A stretch of DNA of 64,000 bases, taken from the NCBI GenBank assembly GCA_963662985.1, contig OY760066.1:1-64000 (forward strand), in the 5' to 3' direction. This stretch comes from G963662985 sp963662985 (GTDB taxonomy: Bacteria; Chloroflexota; Anaerolineae; Anaerolineales; UBA11579). Below the pieces are notes generated by a model. It did not search any database and was not told the origin of the DNA. It saw only the letters and a list, made by a program, of their open reading frames with translations. The position numbers and the translations under genes are program-made. Positions 43,698-53,904 of this stretch are shown here, one piece after another. How positions within the stretch are numbered: the first letter of the stretch is position 1; the number at the start of each line of letters is the position of its first letter.

Positions 43698-45077
43698 ATG
43701 AAAAAAGCTTGGCAAATAGAACGAAAATTACGAGATGAAGCAGTTCCTATGGATCGACGTATCCATGATTCCAACTGGTTTGATGCAGAATTTGTCCCCC
43801 CTCAAGGCGATGATTTAATTCAATTGTTTTGGAAATCAAATGTACCTGGTTCAGGTGCACCAGAAATCCCATATCAAGAAATGATTCAAGCCCAGGCAAA
43901 CAAAGGTTATGATGTCTCAAAAGCAGAAGAACTCTTACCAATAGGTCTTAAACTTCTCAAAGAAGATAAAAGAGAAGAACTCCGCGTTGTCACTGCTCAA
44001 ATCTTAGCAGCATTATACGAAGCACCCATAGACCCAGACTCAGCTTATCATACCTATAGTCATCCTGAAACATGGGAAACAGTTCTTCAAGAAATGAAGC
44101 AACCAATTTCACAAGATGCCAAAACATGGAATGATTCCTTCGCAGCTCAAATCTATCAAGGATGGATAGGTCAATTAGCAGGGGGAGCATTCGGAACAGC
44201 TATCGAAGGATACACCGGAGAACAAATCGAAAAAGTTTATGGAAAAGTAAATTATTACATCACACAACCCGAAACCATGAATGATGATGTTGTCTACGAA
44301 TTGATCTTTTTAGATGTATATGAAGAAAAAGGAAAACAAACCTCATCTGTAGATCTTGGCTTAGAATGGATCAAACAGATCACCTTCGGTTGGTCAGCAG
44401 AATGGATTGCCCTCCGCAACCTCAACCAAGGCCTCATGCCACCATTATCAGGATCATGGAACAACCCATATTCTGATTGGATCGGCACCCAAATGCGTGA
44501 AATGATTTGCGGCCTCGTAGCCCCCGCAAAACCACTAGAAGCAGCTCGATTAGCATTTGTAGATGGAGTAGTTTCTCATTCCAAAAATGGTGTGTACGGT
44601 GGTATGTATGCTGCCGCCATGACAGCCATAGCGTTTTCAGAAACAGACCCAAGAAACATAGTGTTGCAAGGGCTCAATTACATTCCCCAAAATAGTGAAT
44701 ATATGGCTATTTCAAAAGCAGTCCTAGAGGTATGCCAAAACGAAACAGATCCACAAAAAGCATGGAAAAAGATTGAACCAATCTTTGAAAAATATAACTG
44801 GATTCATGCCTATCCAAATATTGGAGGGGTTATCTATTCTCTTTGGTATGGTGCTGGCTCATTTGAAGAAAGTATGTCCTTATTAGCCAGAGCAGGAAAT
44901 GATGTTGACTGTTCAGCAGGCCTAGTAGGTACTATTTTAGGGATAATCAATCCAATTCCTGAAAAATGGTCCGAGCCAATCGGTGATCTCCTAGAAACCT
45001 ATATTAAAGGAAAAGAGCAGTTATCTATAAGAGAACTAGCAGACAAAACTGCCAAAGTAGCCAAAAAAACTTACTAA
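43698..45077 (+). CDS. ADP-ribosylglycohydrolase-family enzyme, probable nucleoside-processing role
   Basis: 459 residues, about 150 longer than a minimal family member. The N-terminal ~140 residues are an extra helical module of unknown role. The ADP-ribosylglycohydrolase (DraG/ARH) fold follows: QLAGGAFGTAIEGYTG, the first metal motif TMNDDVVYELIFLD, and the second ARAGNDVDCSAGLVG, both keeping the Asp pairs for the two Mg ions. The Thr of the usual TDDT is Val. The transporter and kinase beside it suggest it cuts an N-glycosidic bond of an imported nucleoside or ADP-ribose derivative to give ribose. This is inferred from context; no such activity is proven for this subgroup as far as I know. 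Confidence 0.82.
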   Translation: MKKAWQIERKLRDEAVPMDRRIHDSNWFDAEFVPPQGDDLIQLFWKSNVPGSGAPEIPYQEMIQAQANKGYDVSKAEELLPIGLKLLKEDKREELRVVTAQILAALYEAPIDPDSAYHTYSHPETWETVLQEMKQPISQDAKTWNDSFAAQIYQGWIGQLAGGAFGTAIEGYTGEQIEKVYGKVNYYITQPETMNDDVVYELIFLDVYEEKGKQTSSVDLGLEWIKQITFGWSAEWIALRNLNQGLMPPLSGSWNNPYSDWIGTQMREMICGLVAPAKPLEAARLAFVDGVVSHSKNGVYGGMYAAAMTAIAFSETDPRNIVLQGLNYIPQNSEYMAISKAVLEVCQNETDPQKAWKKIEPIFEKYNWIHAYPNIGGVIYSLWYGAGSFEESMSLLARAGNDVDCSAGLVGTILGIINPIPEKWSEPIGDLLETYIKGKEQLSIRELADKTAKVAKKTY

Positions 45078-45101
45078 TCAATAATTCATAAGAATAATTA
45101 A

Positions 45102-45129
45102 AACAGGTCAATCATTCAATTGACCTGTT
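45102..45129 (+). terminator. Terminator of the lacI-nucleoside operon
   Basis: 11-bp stem AACAGGTCAAT / ATTGACCTGTT with a CATTCA loop, 25 nt after the stop. Its arm repeats the one at 1157. The U-tract on the plus side is weak. Confidence 0.55.
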
Positions 45130-45158
45130 AGTATTTAAACGACAAAATAGTTTTGCGC

Positions 45159-45253
45159 ATAGCCAATTTGATAATTTCTTTCATATTATACTCACAACTC
45201 CGTAGGGTTCTCGTAGGCCTATCGAATTTTACGCACTTTCTAGAATTGGCTAT
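45159..45253. promoter_or_regulatory. Distant 10-bp inverted repeat in the A2M upstream region
   Basis: ATAGCCAATT (45159-45168) and AATTGGCTAT (45244-45253) are exact inverse complements 75 nt apart; the second overlaps the -10 of the promoter. They may be two half-sites of a looped operator, or close an RNA/DNA cruciform. Nothing else is recognisable in the 238-bp gap. Confidence 0.3.
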
Positions 45254-45256
45254 AAT
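45228..45256 (+). promoter_or_regulatory. Probable promoter of the A2M gene
   Basis: -10 TATAAT (45251-45256) with a 17-bp spacer to a 4/6 -35 TTTACG (45228-45233), 60 nt before the start. The -10 overlaps one arm of the inverted repeat listed above. Confidence 0.55.
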
Positions 45257-45315
45257 AGTATATAGAAGATTTTTATTTATCAAAGCAAACTTTTTATAGG
45301 TTAGAAGAGGGTCTT

Positions 45316-48300
45316 ATGAATAGAAAGAAGTTAATCTTAACAATTATTATATTAATCAGCATTCTTGCCTTGAGCGCATGTGCTATCTCGCAAACAACCA
45401 AAAACTCACAATCAACACAAAACACCACTCAAGAACAAAAATCTACTGAAACAGCAACCGAATTACCTCCCACATTAGTACCTACCTTATCAGTAGAAGT
45501 GGGTCAATTAAATCAAAACATCCAAATAATTGAAACCAGCCCCATTGAGGGAGAGCGTTTAGGTCTTTCTTCATCAATAAAATTAGTATTTAACCAAAAT
45601 ATGGATCAAAGCACCTTCCCAGATGCATGGACTTTCACAGATGCAAATCAAGATCTGATTGATGGAGAGATTAGTTGGGAGAATCCAAGAACATTTATTT
45701 TCACACCTTCCATTCAACTGCAACCCGAATCCACATATTTTGGTCAATTGTCCACCTTAGTCACCTCAATCGATGGACAAAACTTACCAGAACTCCTAAC
45801 TTTTGAATATACAACACAAGAACCCATAAAAGTATCACATACCTTTCCCGAAGATTTAACAGAAGATGTAGAAACATCCTCTTCAATCACCGTGATATTT
45901 AACCGCCCCATAGTACCCTTATCGATCAAAGAAGAACAAGCAGATTTTCCACAGCCACTGATCATCAATCCACAAGTGAATGGAACTGGAGAATGGATTA
46001 ATTCCACAATCTACATATTTTATCCAGAAGAATCATTGCATGGTGGTACAACCTACGTAGTAAATATTGATCCTGATCTTGAAGATCTTTCCGGGAATAA
46101 AATCAATGAAACATACACATGGCAATTTTCAACCAGAGATCCACAAATCACAAATCTTGAGATTAATGAATTTTATTGGTCAAATATCAATATCAACACA
46201 CAAGAACTAAACCATACCTTCCTTGACCCACAATTTAGAATTACATTCTCTCAGCCAATGGATCAAACATCCGTTGAAACTGCAATTAAATTTATCGATC
46301 GTGAAAGTGATCAACCCATCAACTTCTCCACATCTTGGAACGAAGATTTTACCGCCATAGAAATATCATTTAATCAGCAATTAAAAATAAATGGCTACTA
46401 TAATTTTGAACTCAGCCCCGGTGTTATCTCAAAAGATAAAGGCATCATCCAAGAGGGATTGAATTTTAATGTCAACACCATAACCTCTCCCATGATCACA
46501 GGCACAGATGCAAATCTTGAAAGTAGACAGACTAGCTATATGCCTTGGGTCCGCGTACGTTTTGCCACCCCAATGGATTCAGAAAATATAGAAGACTATA
46601 TCGTCATATCTCCTGAACCAGAAGAAGGCATTCATTCCTATTACTCTGAATACGATCAAGAGCTCACAATCTATGGCCTATCACCAGCTACCGAACATAT
46701 TATTCGTATTCTCCCCGGGCTTAAAGATATCTATGGCAACCAAATCACAACTGAATATTCATTCACAGTCAAAGTTGGAGAACAATCTCCCTATGCCAAT
46801 TTGCTTCTTCCATGGACGCCTTTGATTTATCGTGCCCAAGGAATTCAAGATGTCTACATCGAATATACAAATTTAGATCAAGGTGTCATCTCGTTATACG
46901 AATTATCATTTACTGAATTTAAAAATTATTATGCAGATAGCGACTATGATATTAATGAATATCAACCTTCAGCAAATCCAATCAACACATGGTTGATTGA
47001 ATCTGGCTTAGAACGCAACAAATCACAATATAGAAAGATAGACCTTGAAACAATGGATGGCGAATCCTTGCCACCCGGGTACTACTTAATTGGTCTCCAA
47101 AGTGATACCTTTGAATATAAAGAAAATTTTTATGATGCCCATCTTTTTATTGTCGGCACAGATAATATCACCTTAAAGATCACCGCAACAGAAGCACTTG
47201 CTTGGGCAACAGATCTAGAAGAAGGAAACCCACAAAAAGATCTTTCAGTGATTTTTTATGATGAAGATTTTAATGTCATCAAAACTGCCACAACAGATCA
47301 AGACGGTATCGCCTACCTAGATGATCTTAGTAGAAGACCTGCCTATGCCCGCATTAATGGAGAATCCCATCTGGGCCTAACCTCCATCTATTGGGGTAGC
47401 GGCGTATCCACCAGCAGTTTTGGCATTTGGCAATCATACTATGGCTCAAGCGCCTCATACTTTGCTTATCTCCAAACAGATCGCCCTCTTTATAGACCCG
47501 GCCAAACCGTCCAATTTAATGGCATACTCCGTCATCAAGATGACTTGCATTACACGCTCACAGATTTAGAGCAAGTCTATGTTGAGATTTATCATCAAGG
47601 AGAAATACTGTATCAAGAATACCTAGATGTCACCCAAGGCGGCAATTTTGCAGACCAATTTATCATTGCAGAAGATGCTTCCCTTGGCACCTATGACATC
47701 TATGTCTATAACATGGTCCCAGAACAAGACCTTATCAAATCAATTTCATTCAGAGTAGCCGAATATCACAAACCAGAATTTGAAATTAACGTTGATTCAG
47801 ATCTATATGAAGTCAATGTAGGAGACAATGTAACATTCTCACTAGATGCCGCTTACTACGCAGGAGGGAATCTTGCCAATGCAGTTGTGGACTGGTTTGT
47901 AGAAACCTACACATATTACTTTGTCCCCTCAAGTGACTATCAAAAATACAGCTTTACAGATTGGGATCGTGATTTATATCGTTATGATCAAAACCAAACC
48001 AATGAAAACAATGTTTTTGCAGAAGGAGAATCAACCACAGATGTCACAGGGCATCTAGAAATAACCCAAAATATACCCGCAAATGAAGACAAAACCAGTC
48101 AATTAGTATATTTTGGTGTCAATATCACCGATATCGCCGGCAATGTCGTTAGTGGCAGCACTTCCATCGTCGCCCACCAAAACCAAGTCTATGTAGGAAT
48201 CAAATCTCAACATTACATTGGCAAAGCAGGCGAAGAGCAAGGGTTTGACATCATTACCTTAGATTGGGATTCGCAACCTGTTCCCAACCAAAGAGTAACT

Positions 48301-51300
48301 GTAGAATTTTTTGAAAGACAATGGTATAGCGTTCAAGAAAAAGACGATCAAGGCGTCTTGCGATGGAACACTACCGTAAAAGAAATTCCTGTAGGACAAA
48401 AAACCGTCTACACAGATCAAGATGGCTTTGCAACTACATCCTTCATTCCCTCCAAAGGTGGTGTCTACAAAGTTTTGCTAACCACATACGATCAAAATGG
48501 CAACAAACATCAATCATCTTCATACATGTGGGTTTCAGGCAGCAATTCAATCTCATGGCGACAAACCAATGATCGTTCTTTTGAACTCATTTCTGACAAA
48601 GATCTTTACGCCCCTGGTGATATTGCAGAAATTTTAATTGCCCAACCATTTGAAGGCGAAAACTACGCCCTTGTCACATACGAACGTGGTCATATCTATC
48701 ATAGTGAAGTCTTAAAATTAACAGATAATAGCACCATCTACAAAATGCCAATCACAACTGAAATGACGCCAATCACCTATCTATCAATTACCGTAGTCAA
48801 TGGAGCCCAAGATGGAGGCAAGCCGAATTTCAAAATGGGCATGATTCCGATTTATGTAGATACGGATCAACAGACCTTACAAGTGACCGTCACAGCCGAT
48901 AAAGAACTCGCCCAACCCGGTGAAGAAATCACCTATACAATCGAGACAAAAGATTTTAAAGGAAATCCTGTTTCTGCCAATGTCACCTTAGCCGTGGTAG
49001 ACAAATCCATCCTCGCCCTCACATCCTCCAATATAACCCCCATTGTCCGAGCGTTCTATCCAGAAGAATCCCTCTATGTTCGCACTGCCTCAGGTATCGT
49101 CGCTAGTGCCGATGATTATAATGTTGAATTCCGTGAAACCATTCAAGATGGGCTCACCAGTGGTGGTGGTGGGGAAGGTGCCAGCCAAGGCATCGTAACA
49201 GTCCGCCAGAATTTTAAAGATACCGTTGTATTCGAATCAAACATCGAAACCGATGAGAACGGCATCGCATATGTGACCGTCACCTTACCTGACAACCTCA
49301 CTACATGGCAAGCAACCGCCCGTGCAGTCACCCAAGATAGTAAAGTTGGCGAAGCAACCTCAGAATTGCTAAGCACCAGACCGCTTTATGTAAACTTAAC
49401 CACCCCACGATTCTTTGTAGTTGGTGATCAAGTAGTCATAGGCGCTAATGTTCACAACAACAGCGACAATCCTATGACCGTTAATCTAGAACTAGAAGCA
49501 TCCGGTGTTAAAGTACAAACTCCTTCACAACAAACAGTAGAAGTACCAGCACAACAACAAGCATACGTCTATTGGGAAGTGACCGCCAAGAATGATGTCG
49601 ATAGAGTAGACTTAACCCTCTATGCCTCAAACGGTCAACAAGAAGATGCCACCAAACCAGTCCTTGGCACCCTGCCAGATCAAGGCATCCCTGTCTATAA
49701 CTATACAGTTCAAGAAACAGTAGGAACCTCGGGAATGGTAGAAGAAAGTAACTCAGCCACAGAAGGAATTTATCTTCCCCAAACAATCGACTACGATCAA
49801 GCTCACATTTCTGTTGAAGTTTCTCCTTCATTGGCAGCTTCCATGACAGAAAGCCTCACCTACTTAAAAGATTACCCATACCTTTGTATTGAACAAACGA
49901 TTTCTCGCTTCTTACCAAATGTAATCATCGCTCAAATTCTAGCCGAACGAGATTTGCCATTGATCGCAGACCAAGAAGAACTAGATTTACGTGTCAACTC
50001 AGCATTGCAACGCATATATGCAAAACAGCAATCAGATGGTGGCTGGTCTTGGTGGGATAGTGGAAAGAGTAATCCATATCTCTCGGCTTATGTTGTCTAT
50101 GGTTTGGTTGAAGCACAAGAAAGTTATAGCATAGATCAAAAAGTGATTGATCGTGGCATTTCATATATGCTAAAGAATTTCCCTGTCATCTCAAACACCA
50201 CCTCCACATCTGATCTCAATCGATATGCCTTTATGATTTATGTAGCTTCTTACACAGAGAATTATCGAGCAAACAAAATTAACAACCTTTATAACTGGCG
50301 AGATTCACTCAGCAACTATGCCAAAGCCTATCTATTGCAAGCCATGTACCTCAGTAATCCAGAGGACAGCCGCATTCAAACCCTCCTTTCAGATTTGCAT
50401 TCAGACGTCATCATCTCCTCAACAGGTGCGCATTGGGAAGAAGACTATAATGATTTTTGGAACTGGAACACAGATTTAAGAACAACAGCAATTGTCCTCA
50501 ATGCATTAATTGATGTCGAAGGTCGAACCCAGATCAATGCCAATGCAGTTCGATGGTTGATGGCAAATCGCGAGTTTGGTCGTTGGAAAACAACTCAAGA
50601 AAACACCTGGAGTTTAATCGCTCTCACCAACTGGATGGATTCATCAGGAGAATTAAATGCGGATTATGAATATGCCATCGGTCTAAATGGAGAATTACTT
50701 GAAAAAGGAAATGTAACATCAGAAAACCTGATCGAAAACATCAACCTATCAATAGACATGGAAGATTTGCTCCGATCTCAACTAAATGCCTTAGTATTTG
50801 CGCATGGAGAAGGGCAAGGTAATTTGTATTACACAACATTCCTTACTGCAAATCTTCAAGTAGATCAAATTAAACCCCTAGACCAAGGCATGACCATTAC
50901 CCGAGAATACTTCACCTTAGACGATCCTGATACCCCAATCACACAGATCGAACAAGGAGAGTTAGTCCGCGTTCGCCTCACCATGATTGTCCCTGGCGCT
51001 TTGCACTATCTAGTCGTCAACGATCCTCTCCCTGCTGGATTTGAAGCTATTGATTCCTCAATCGAAACAGATACCGTTGTGCCATCCTACTATACTCGTG
51101 AAATGAGTAGAGAAATGGGCTGGGGGTGGTGGCTCTTTGATCACATCGAAAAACGTGATGAAAAAGTTGTCTTAGTCGCAGACTATCTCCCCGCAGGCAC
51201 TTATGTCTATACCTACCTTGCTAGAGCAAGCACCGCAGGTACCTATAACGTCATTCCACCCACTGCCGAAGAATTTTACTTCCCAGACGTAGGTGGGCGT

Positions 51301-51333
51301 GGAGCAGGTAGCAAATTCACCGTCCTTCCGTAA
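45316..51333 (+). CDS. Alpha-2-macroglobulin-like lipoprotein
   Basis: 2005 residues, a bacterial alpha-2-macroglobulin (YfhM-like). A lipoprotein signal ends at the lipobox LALSAC, followed by a Ser/Thr/Gln-rich linker. Then come several SbsA/Big_5-type Ig-like domains (about 70-490, each with ...SSIKLVFNQNMDQ or similar), the MG domains with DRPLYRPGQTVQFNGIL, the bait-like region, and the A2M domain (TWQATARAVTQDSKVGEAT). The thioester site is intact: Cys1524-Ile-Glu-Gln in YLCIEQTIS, followed by the alpha/alpha toroid with GGWSWWDSGKSNPYLSAYV. It traps proteases that attack the cell surface. A PBP1C gene lies just downstream in convergent orientation; these two genes are classic partners. 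Confidence 0.93.
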   Translation: MNRKKLILTIIILISILALSACAISQTTKNSQSTQNTTQEQKSTETATELPPTLVPTLSVEVGQLNQNIQIIETSPIEGERLGLSSSIKLVFNQNMDQSTFPDAWTFTDANQDLIDGEISWENPRTFIFTPSIQLQPESTYFGQLSTLVTSIDGQNLPELLTFEYTTQEPIKVSHTFPEDLTEDVETSSSITVIFNRPIVPLSIKEEQADFPQPLIINPQVNGTGEWINSTIYIFYPEESLHGGTTYVVNIDPDLEDLSGNKINETYTWQFSTRDPQITNLEINEFYWSNININTQELNHTFLDPQFRITFSQPMDQTSVETAIKFIDRESDQPINFSTSWNEDFTAIEISFNQQLKINGYYNFELSPGVISKDKGIIQEGLNFNVNTITSPMITGTDANLESRQTSYMPWVRVRFATPMDSENIEDYIVISPEPEEGIHSYYSEYDQELTIYGLSPATEHIIRILPGLKDIYGNQITTEYSFTVKVGEQSPYANLLLPWTPLIYRAQGIQDVYIEYTNLDQGVISLYELSFTEFKNYYADSDYDINEYQPSANPINTWLIESGLERNKSQYRKIDLETMDGESLPPGYYLIGLQSDTFEYKENFYDAHLFIVGTDNITLKITATEALAWATDLEEGNPQKDLSVIFYDEDFNVIKTATTDQDGIAYLDDLSRRPAYARINGESHLGLTSIYWGSGVSTSSFGIWQSYYGSSASYFAYLQTDRPLYRPGQTVQFNGILRHQDDLHYTLTDLEQVYVEIYHQGEILYQEYLDVTQGGNFADQFIIAEDASLGTYDIYVYNMVPEQDLIKSISFRVAEYHKPEFEINVDSDLYEVNVGDNVTFSLDAAYYAGGNLANAVVDWFVETYTYYFVPSSDYQKYSFTDWDRDLYRYDQNQTNENNVFAEGESTTDVTGHLEITQNIPANEDKTSQLVYFGVNITDIAGNVVSGSTSIVAHQNQVYVGIKSQHYIGKAGEEQGFDIITLDWDSQPVPNQRVTVEFFERQWYSVQEKDDQGVLRWNTTVKEIPVGQKTVYTDQDGFATTSFIPSKGGVYKVLLTTYDQNGNKHQSSSYMWVSGSNSISWRQTNDRSFELISDKDLYAPGDIAEILIAQPFEGENYALVTYERGHIYHSEVLKLTDNSTIYKMPITTEMTPITYLSITVVNGAQDGGKPNFKMGMIPIYVDTDQQTLQVTVTADKELAQPGEEITYTIETKDFKGNPVSANVTLAVVDKSILALTSSNITPIVRAFYPEESLYVRTASGIVASADDYNVEFRETIQDGLTSGGGGEGASQGIVTVRQNFKDTVVFESNIETDENGIAYVTVTLPDNLTTWQATARAVTQDSKVGEATSELLSTRPLYVNLTTPRFFVVGDQVVIGANVHNNSDNPMTVNLELEASGVKVQTPSQQTVEVPAQQQAYVYWEVTAKNDVDRVDLTLYASNGQQEDATKPVLGTLPDQGIPVYNYTVQETVGTSGMVEESNSATEGIYLPQTIDYDQAHISVEVSPSLAASMTESLTYLKDYPYLCIEQTISRFLPNVIIAQILAERDLPLIADQEELDLRVNSALQRIYAKQQSDGGWSWWDSGKSNPYLSAYVVYGLVEAQESYSIDQKVIDRGISYMLKNFPVISNTTSTSDLNRYAFMIYVASYTENYRANKINNLYNWRDSLSNYAKAYLLQAMYLSNPEDSRIQTLLSDLHSDVIISSTGAHWEEDYNDFWNWNTDLRTTAIVLNALIDVEGRTQINANAVRWLMANREFGRWKTTQENTWSLIALTNWMDSSGELNADYEYAIGLNGELLEKGNVTSENLIENINLSIDMEDLLRSQLNALVFAHGEGQGNLYYTTFLTANLQVDQIKPLDQGMTITREYFTLDDPDTPITQIEQGELVRVRLTMIVPGALHYLVVNDPLPAGFEAIDSSIETDTVVPSYYTREMSREMGWGWWLFDHIEKRDEKVVLVADYLPAGTYVYTYLARASTAGTYNVIPPTAEEFYFPDVGGRGAGSKFTVLP

Positions 51334-51340
51334 TTGAAGC

Positions 51341-51373
51341 AAAAAGGATCCGAAGTTTTTTCGGATCCTTTTT
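51341..51373. terminator. Bidirectional terminator between A2M and PBP1C
   Basis: 14-bp stem AAAAAGGATCCGAA / TTCGGATCCTTTTT with a GTTTT loop. A-rich one way and T-rich the other, it ends both convergent genes (stop of A2M at 51333, stop of PBP1C at 51404). Confidence 0.92.
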
Positions 51374-51403
51374 TTATTTAAATTAGTAGAATCGCTAAGA
51401 AAA

Positions 51404-53869
51404 TTAATTAGCAATCACTGTAACAATCACCGTATTTGTTGAATATTTTTCTCCATCAATCGAAACACCTTCTGCCCAAAAAAGATGTTCTCCTTCAGCC
51501 AGTTGCCACCAAATTTGATATACACCATCATCGATAGTATCGATTAATTGTCCGTCCACCCAAAATGAAACTTCTTGAATCAAATCATCTGTTCTCGCCT
51601 CGACTAAGATTTGTTGAGAAGCAAGATCAAAATTAGGATCAATTCGAAAAGTGGTTTTAGGGGCAGGAGAGATTAGTTCGATCATGCTGTCCTCTTTAAC
51701 AGATTCATAACTTTCAGACAAATCGGATAATAACATCCAACCTTGATTCCGAGCCCACTTTTTTGCTTCTTCAGGCACATCATATACAACCATTTTTTCT
51801 TTTCTTTCAACAGGTGTGAACTCATTTGCCAAGCTCCCAGTCATGGAATCTATTTCAACTTCCTTATAAATATCATCAAAATCTGTGGGAACCGTTTCTT
51901 CCAAAAACCATTCTTTTTGAACCTTCTGACAAGCCGAAGTTGGTAATAAACCAGATAAAGAACAAACATCTGCCTGCACAATTCCTTCAGGTTGTTCAAA
52001 TTCATGTTCAGGTTTCCCTTGCAACAAAGTTCGGATAGTCTCATGCCAAATAGGCGCTGCCCCAGTTAACCCTGTCACATCATGCATTGCTTCAAAATTG
52101 CTGTTCCCCACCCAAACCCCCACCACAAGGTCTGGCGTATAGCCAATCGTCCAATTATCATGGAAATTGGTTGTTGTCCCAGTTTTAACTGCTGCTGGTC
52201 GATCAATCTTCAATGTACTATTTAAACCAAAGCCAATTTCTCGAGCAATATCATCACTCAAAATATCAGAGATTAACCATGCAATTCGAGCATCAATAAC
52301 CTTTTCAGGCACACTCTCTTCAGTTTCATAAAGAATTTCTCCCTCTGGGGTTTTTATATCCAATATAAACCTGTTTTCATAATAATATCCACCACTAGCA
52401 AAAGTGCTATATCCATTTGTCATTTCAAGCAAACTAATTTGTCCGCCCCCTAAAGCTAAGGATAGATCATAATTATTAGGATCAATAATAGAACTCACCC
52501 CTAATCGTTTGAGAAATTCAATCGTGTCTTCAAGCCCCACTTTTTCCAAAGTCAACACAGCTGGGATATTTAAAGAAGAACCTAAAGCATCTCGTAATGG
52601 TACAATTCCGTGTTCAAGTTGGTCATAATTCACAGGAGTATAAGCTTTTTCATCACGAATAGAAAAGGTAGTAGCGACATCCAATAATGGAGTGGCTGCT
52701 GTCCATGGCACATCAGAATTTGGGTCCAGTGCAAGAGCATAAATAAAAGGTTTAAGTGCGGAGCCAGTTTGCCTTGGAGATGTCGCCATATTAACCGCGC
52801 CATTAATCGAAGCGTCAAAATAATCCATACTACCCACCATTGCTAAAATTTCACCTGAAGTAGGCTCAATCACAACCAAGGCAGCATTATTGACATTTTT
52901 ATCAATTTGATCTTGATCAAGCTGATATTTATTAATTTGATGTGAAATTGAGTTTTCTGCAATTTCTTGATAAGCAAGGTCTAGTGTGGTCCGCACAATA
53001 ATGCTTTGCTCTTTATGCACAATTCCACTTTCATATAATTCATCCACTTGGTGTTTGACCATCCAAACAAAATGAGGGGCATGGATTGGATATGGAGAGG
53101 GGTTAAAGTGGAAAGCAAAATTCTCTGCATCACTTCTTTCAGTCGAGCTAATAAATTTTTCCTTTTCCATCAATCGCAAAACAACTTTTTGCCGTGCTAA
53201 AACTTCTTCTGTTTTCGTATAGGGATCGTAATAACTCGGTGCTTGAGGCAAACCAGCTAATAAAGCACATTCTGCCAAAACCAACTCTTTTGCGGGTTTT
53301 CCAAAATAAGTTTGTGATGCAGCCTCAACCCCATAAGACATCCCCCCGTAATACATTTGATTTAAATAAAGAGCAAGAATCTCATCTTTTGAATATTTAC
53401 GAGTTAATTGCAACGCCAACAAAGCTTCTCGGATTTTTCGTGTATAAGTTTGTTCAAATCGTTCATCTTCGCTCAAAATTAAATTTCTAGCGACTTGCTG
53501 AGTGATCGTACTTGCCCCAGAAACGATTTGATCATTTTTAAAATTAAGCCAGGCGGATCGCATAATTCCCAAAACATCAATCCCCGAATTTTGATAAAAG
53601 TTTTTGTCTTCAACCGCAATCGTTGCATCTTTCATACATTGCGGAATAGCATCAGCGCTCAAAGGAATATTTCTTCCTTCCCCCGGAATAATTTCATACA
53701 ACAAAAGCCCATTTCGATCTGTGATTTGAATACTAGGTACTTGAATATTAGTAGAAATTGTATCAATGGAGGGTAACGATAAAAACATATACAGAGCAAA
53801 ACTTATCCCCATAATAAACACGATTAACAAGAAATACAAAAAATATTTTAAAAATTTTTTTAACTTCAT
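51404..53869 (-). CDS. pbpC: Penicillin-binding protein 1C
   Basis: 821 residues. N-terminal signal-anchor (FLKYFLYFLLIVFIMGISFALYMFL, cited in part). Glycosyltransferase 51 domain with TIAVEDKNFYQNSG and GASTITQQVARN. Transpeptidase domain with Ser-x-x-Lys in GSALKPF, SSLN and KTGTTTNFHDNW. C-terminal BiPBP_C domain with VSFWVDGQLIDTIDDGVYQIWWQLAEGEHLF (landmark in part), the hallmark of PBP1C. It polymerises and may cross-link peptidoglycan, probably to repair damage after a protease attack in partnership with the A2M protein. Confidence 0.95.
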   Translation of the reverse strand: MKLKKFLKYFLYFLLIVFIMGISFALYMFLSLPSIDTISTNIQVPSIQITDRNGLLLYEIIPGEGRNIPLSADAIPQCMKDATIAVEDKNFYQNSGIDVLGIMRSAWLNFKNDQIVSGASTITQQVARNLILSEDERFEQTYTRKIREALLALQLTRKYSKDEILALYLNQMYYGGMSYGVEAASQTYFGKPAKELVLAECALLAGLPQAPSYYDPYTKTEEVLARQKVVLRLMEKEKFISSTERSDAENFAFHFNPSPYPIHAPHFVWMVKHQVDELYESGIVHKEQSIIVRTTLDLAYQEIAENSISHQINKYQLDQDQIDKNVNNAALVVIEPTSGEILAMVGSMDYFDASINGAVNMATSPRQTGSALKPFIYALALDPNSDVPWTAATPLLDVATTFSIRDEKAYTPVNYDQLEHGIVPLRDALGSSLNIPAVLTLEKVGLEDTIEFLKRLGVSSIIDPNNYDLSLALGGGQISLLEMTNGYSTFASGGYYYENRFILDIKTPEGEILYETEESVPEKVIDARIAWLISDILSDDIAREIGFGLNSTLKIDRPAAVKTGTTTNFHDNWTIGYTPDLVVGVWVGNSNFEAMHDVTGLTGAAPIWHETIRTLLQGKPEHEFEQPEGIVQADVCSLSGLLPTSACQKVQKEWFLEETVPTDFDDIYKEVEIDSMTGSLANEFTPVERKEKMVVYDVPEEAKKWARNQGWMLLSDLSESYESVKEDSMIELISPAPKTTFRIDPNFDLASQQILVEARTDDLIQEVSFWVDGQLIDTIDDGVYQIWWQLAEGEHLFWAEGVSIDGEKYSTNTVIVTVIAN

Positions 53870-53904
53870 AAAATCCCCTCCATCCGATCACAAACCCATA
53901 AAAT

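Noticed and set aside
45180..45245. Possible tRNA or riboswitch in the A2M upstream gap
   Set aside because: No cloverleaf with T-loop GTTCRA-type signature and acceptor stem could be folded by eye, and no known aptamer core was recognised.
49508..49831. Minus-strand 107-codon frame inside the A2M gene
   Set aside because: It lies entirely within an intact domain of the A2M frame and encodes a Leu/Arg/Trp-rich composition typical of antisense frames.
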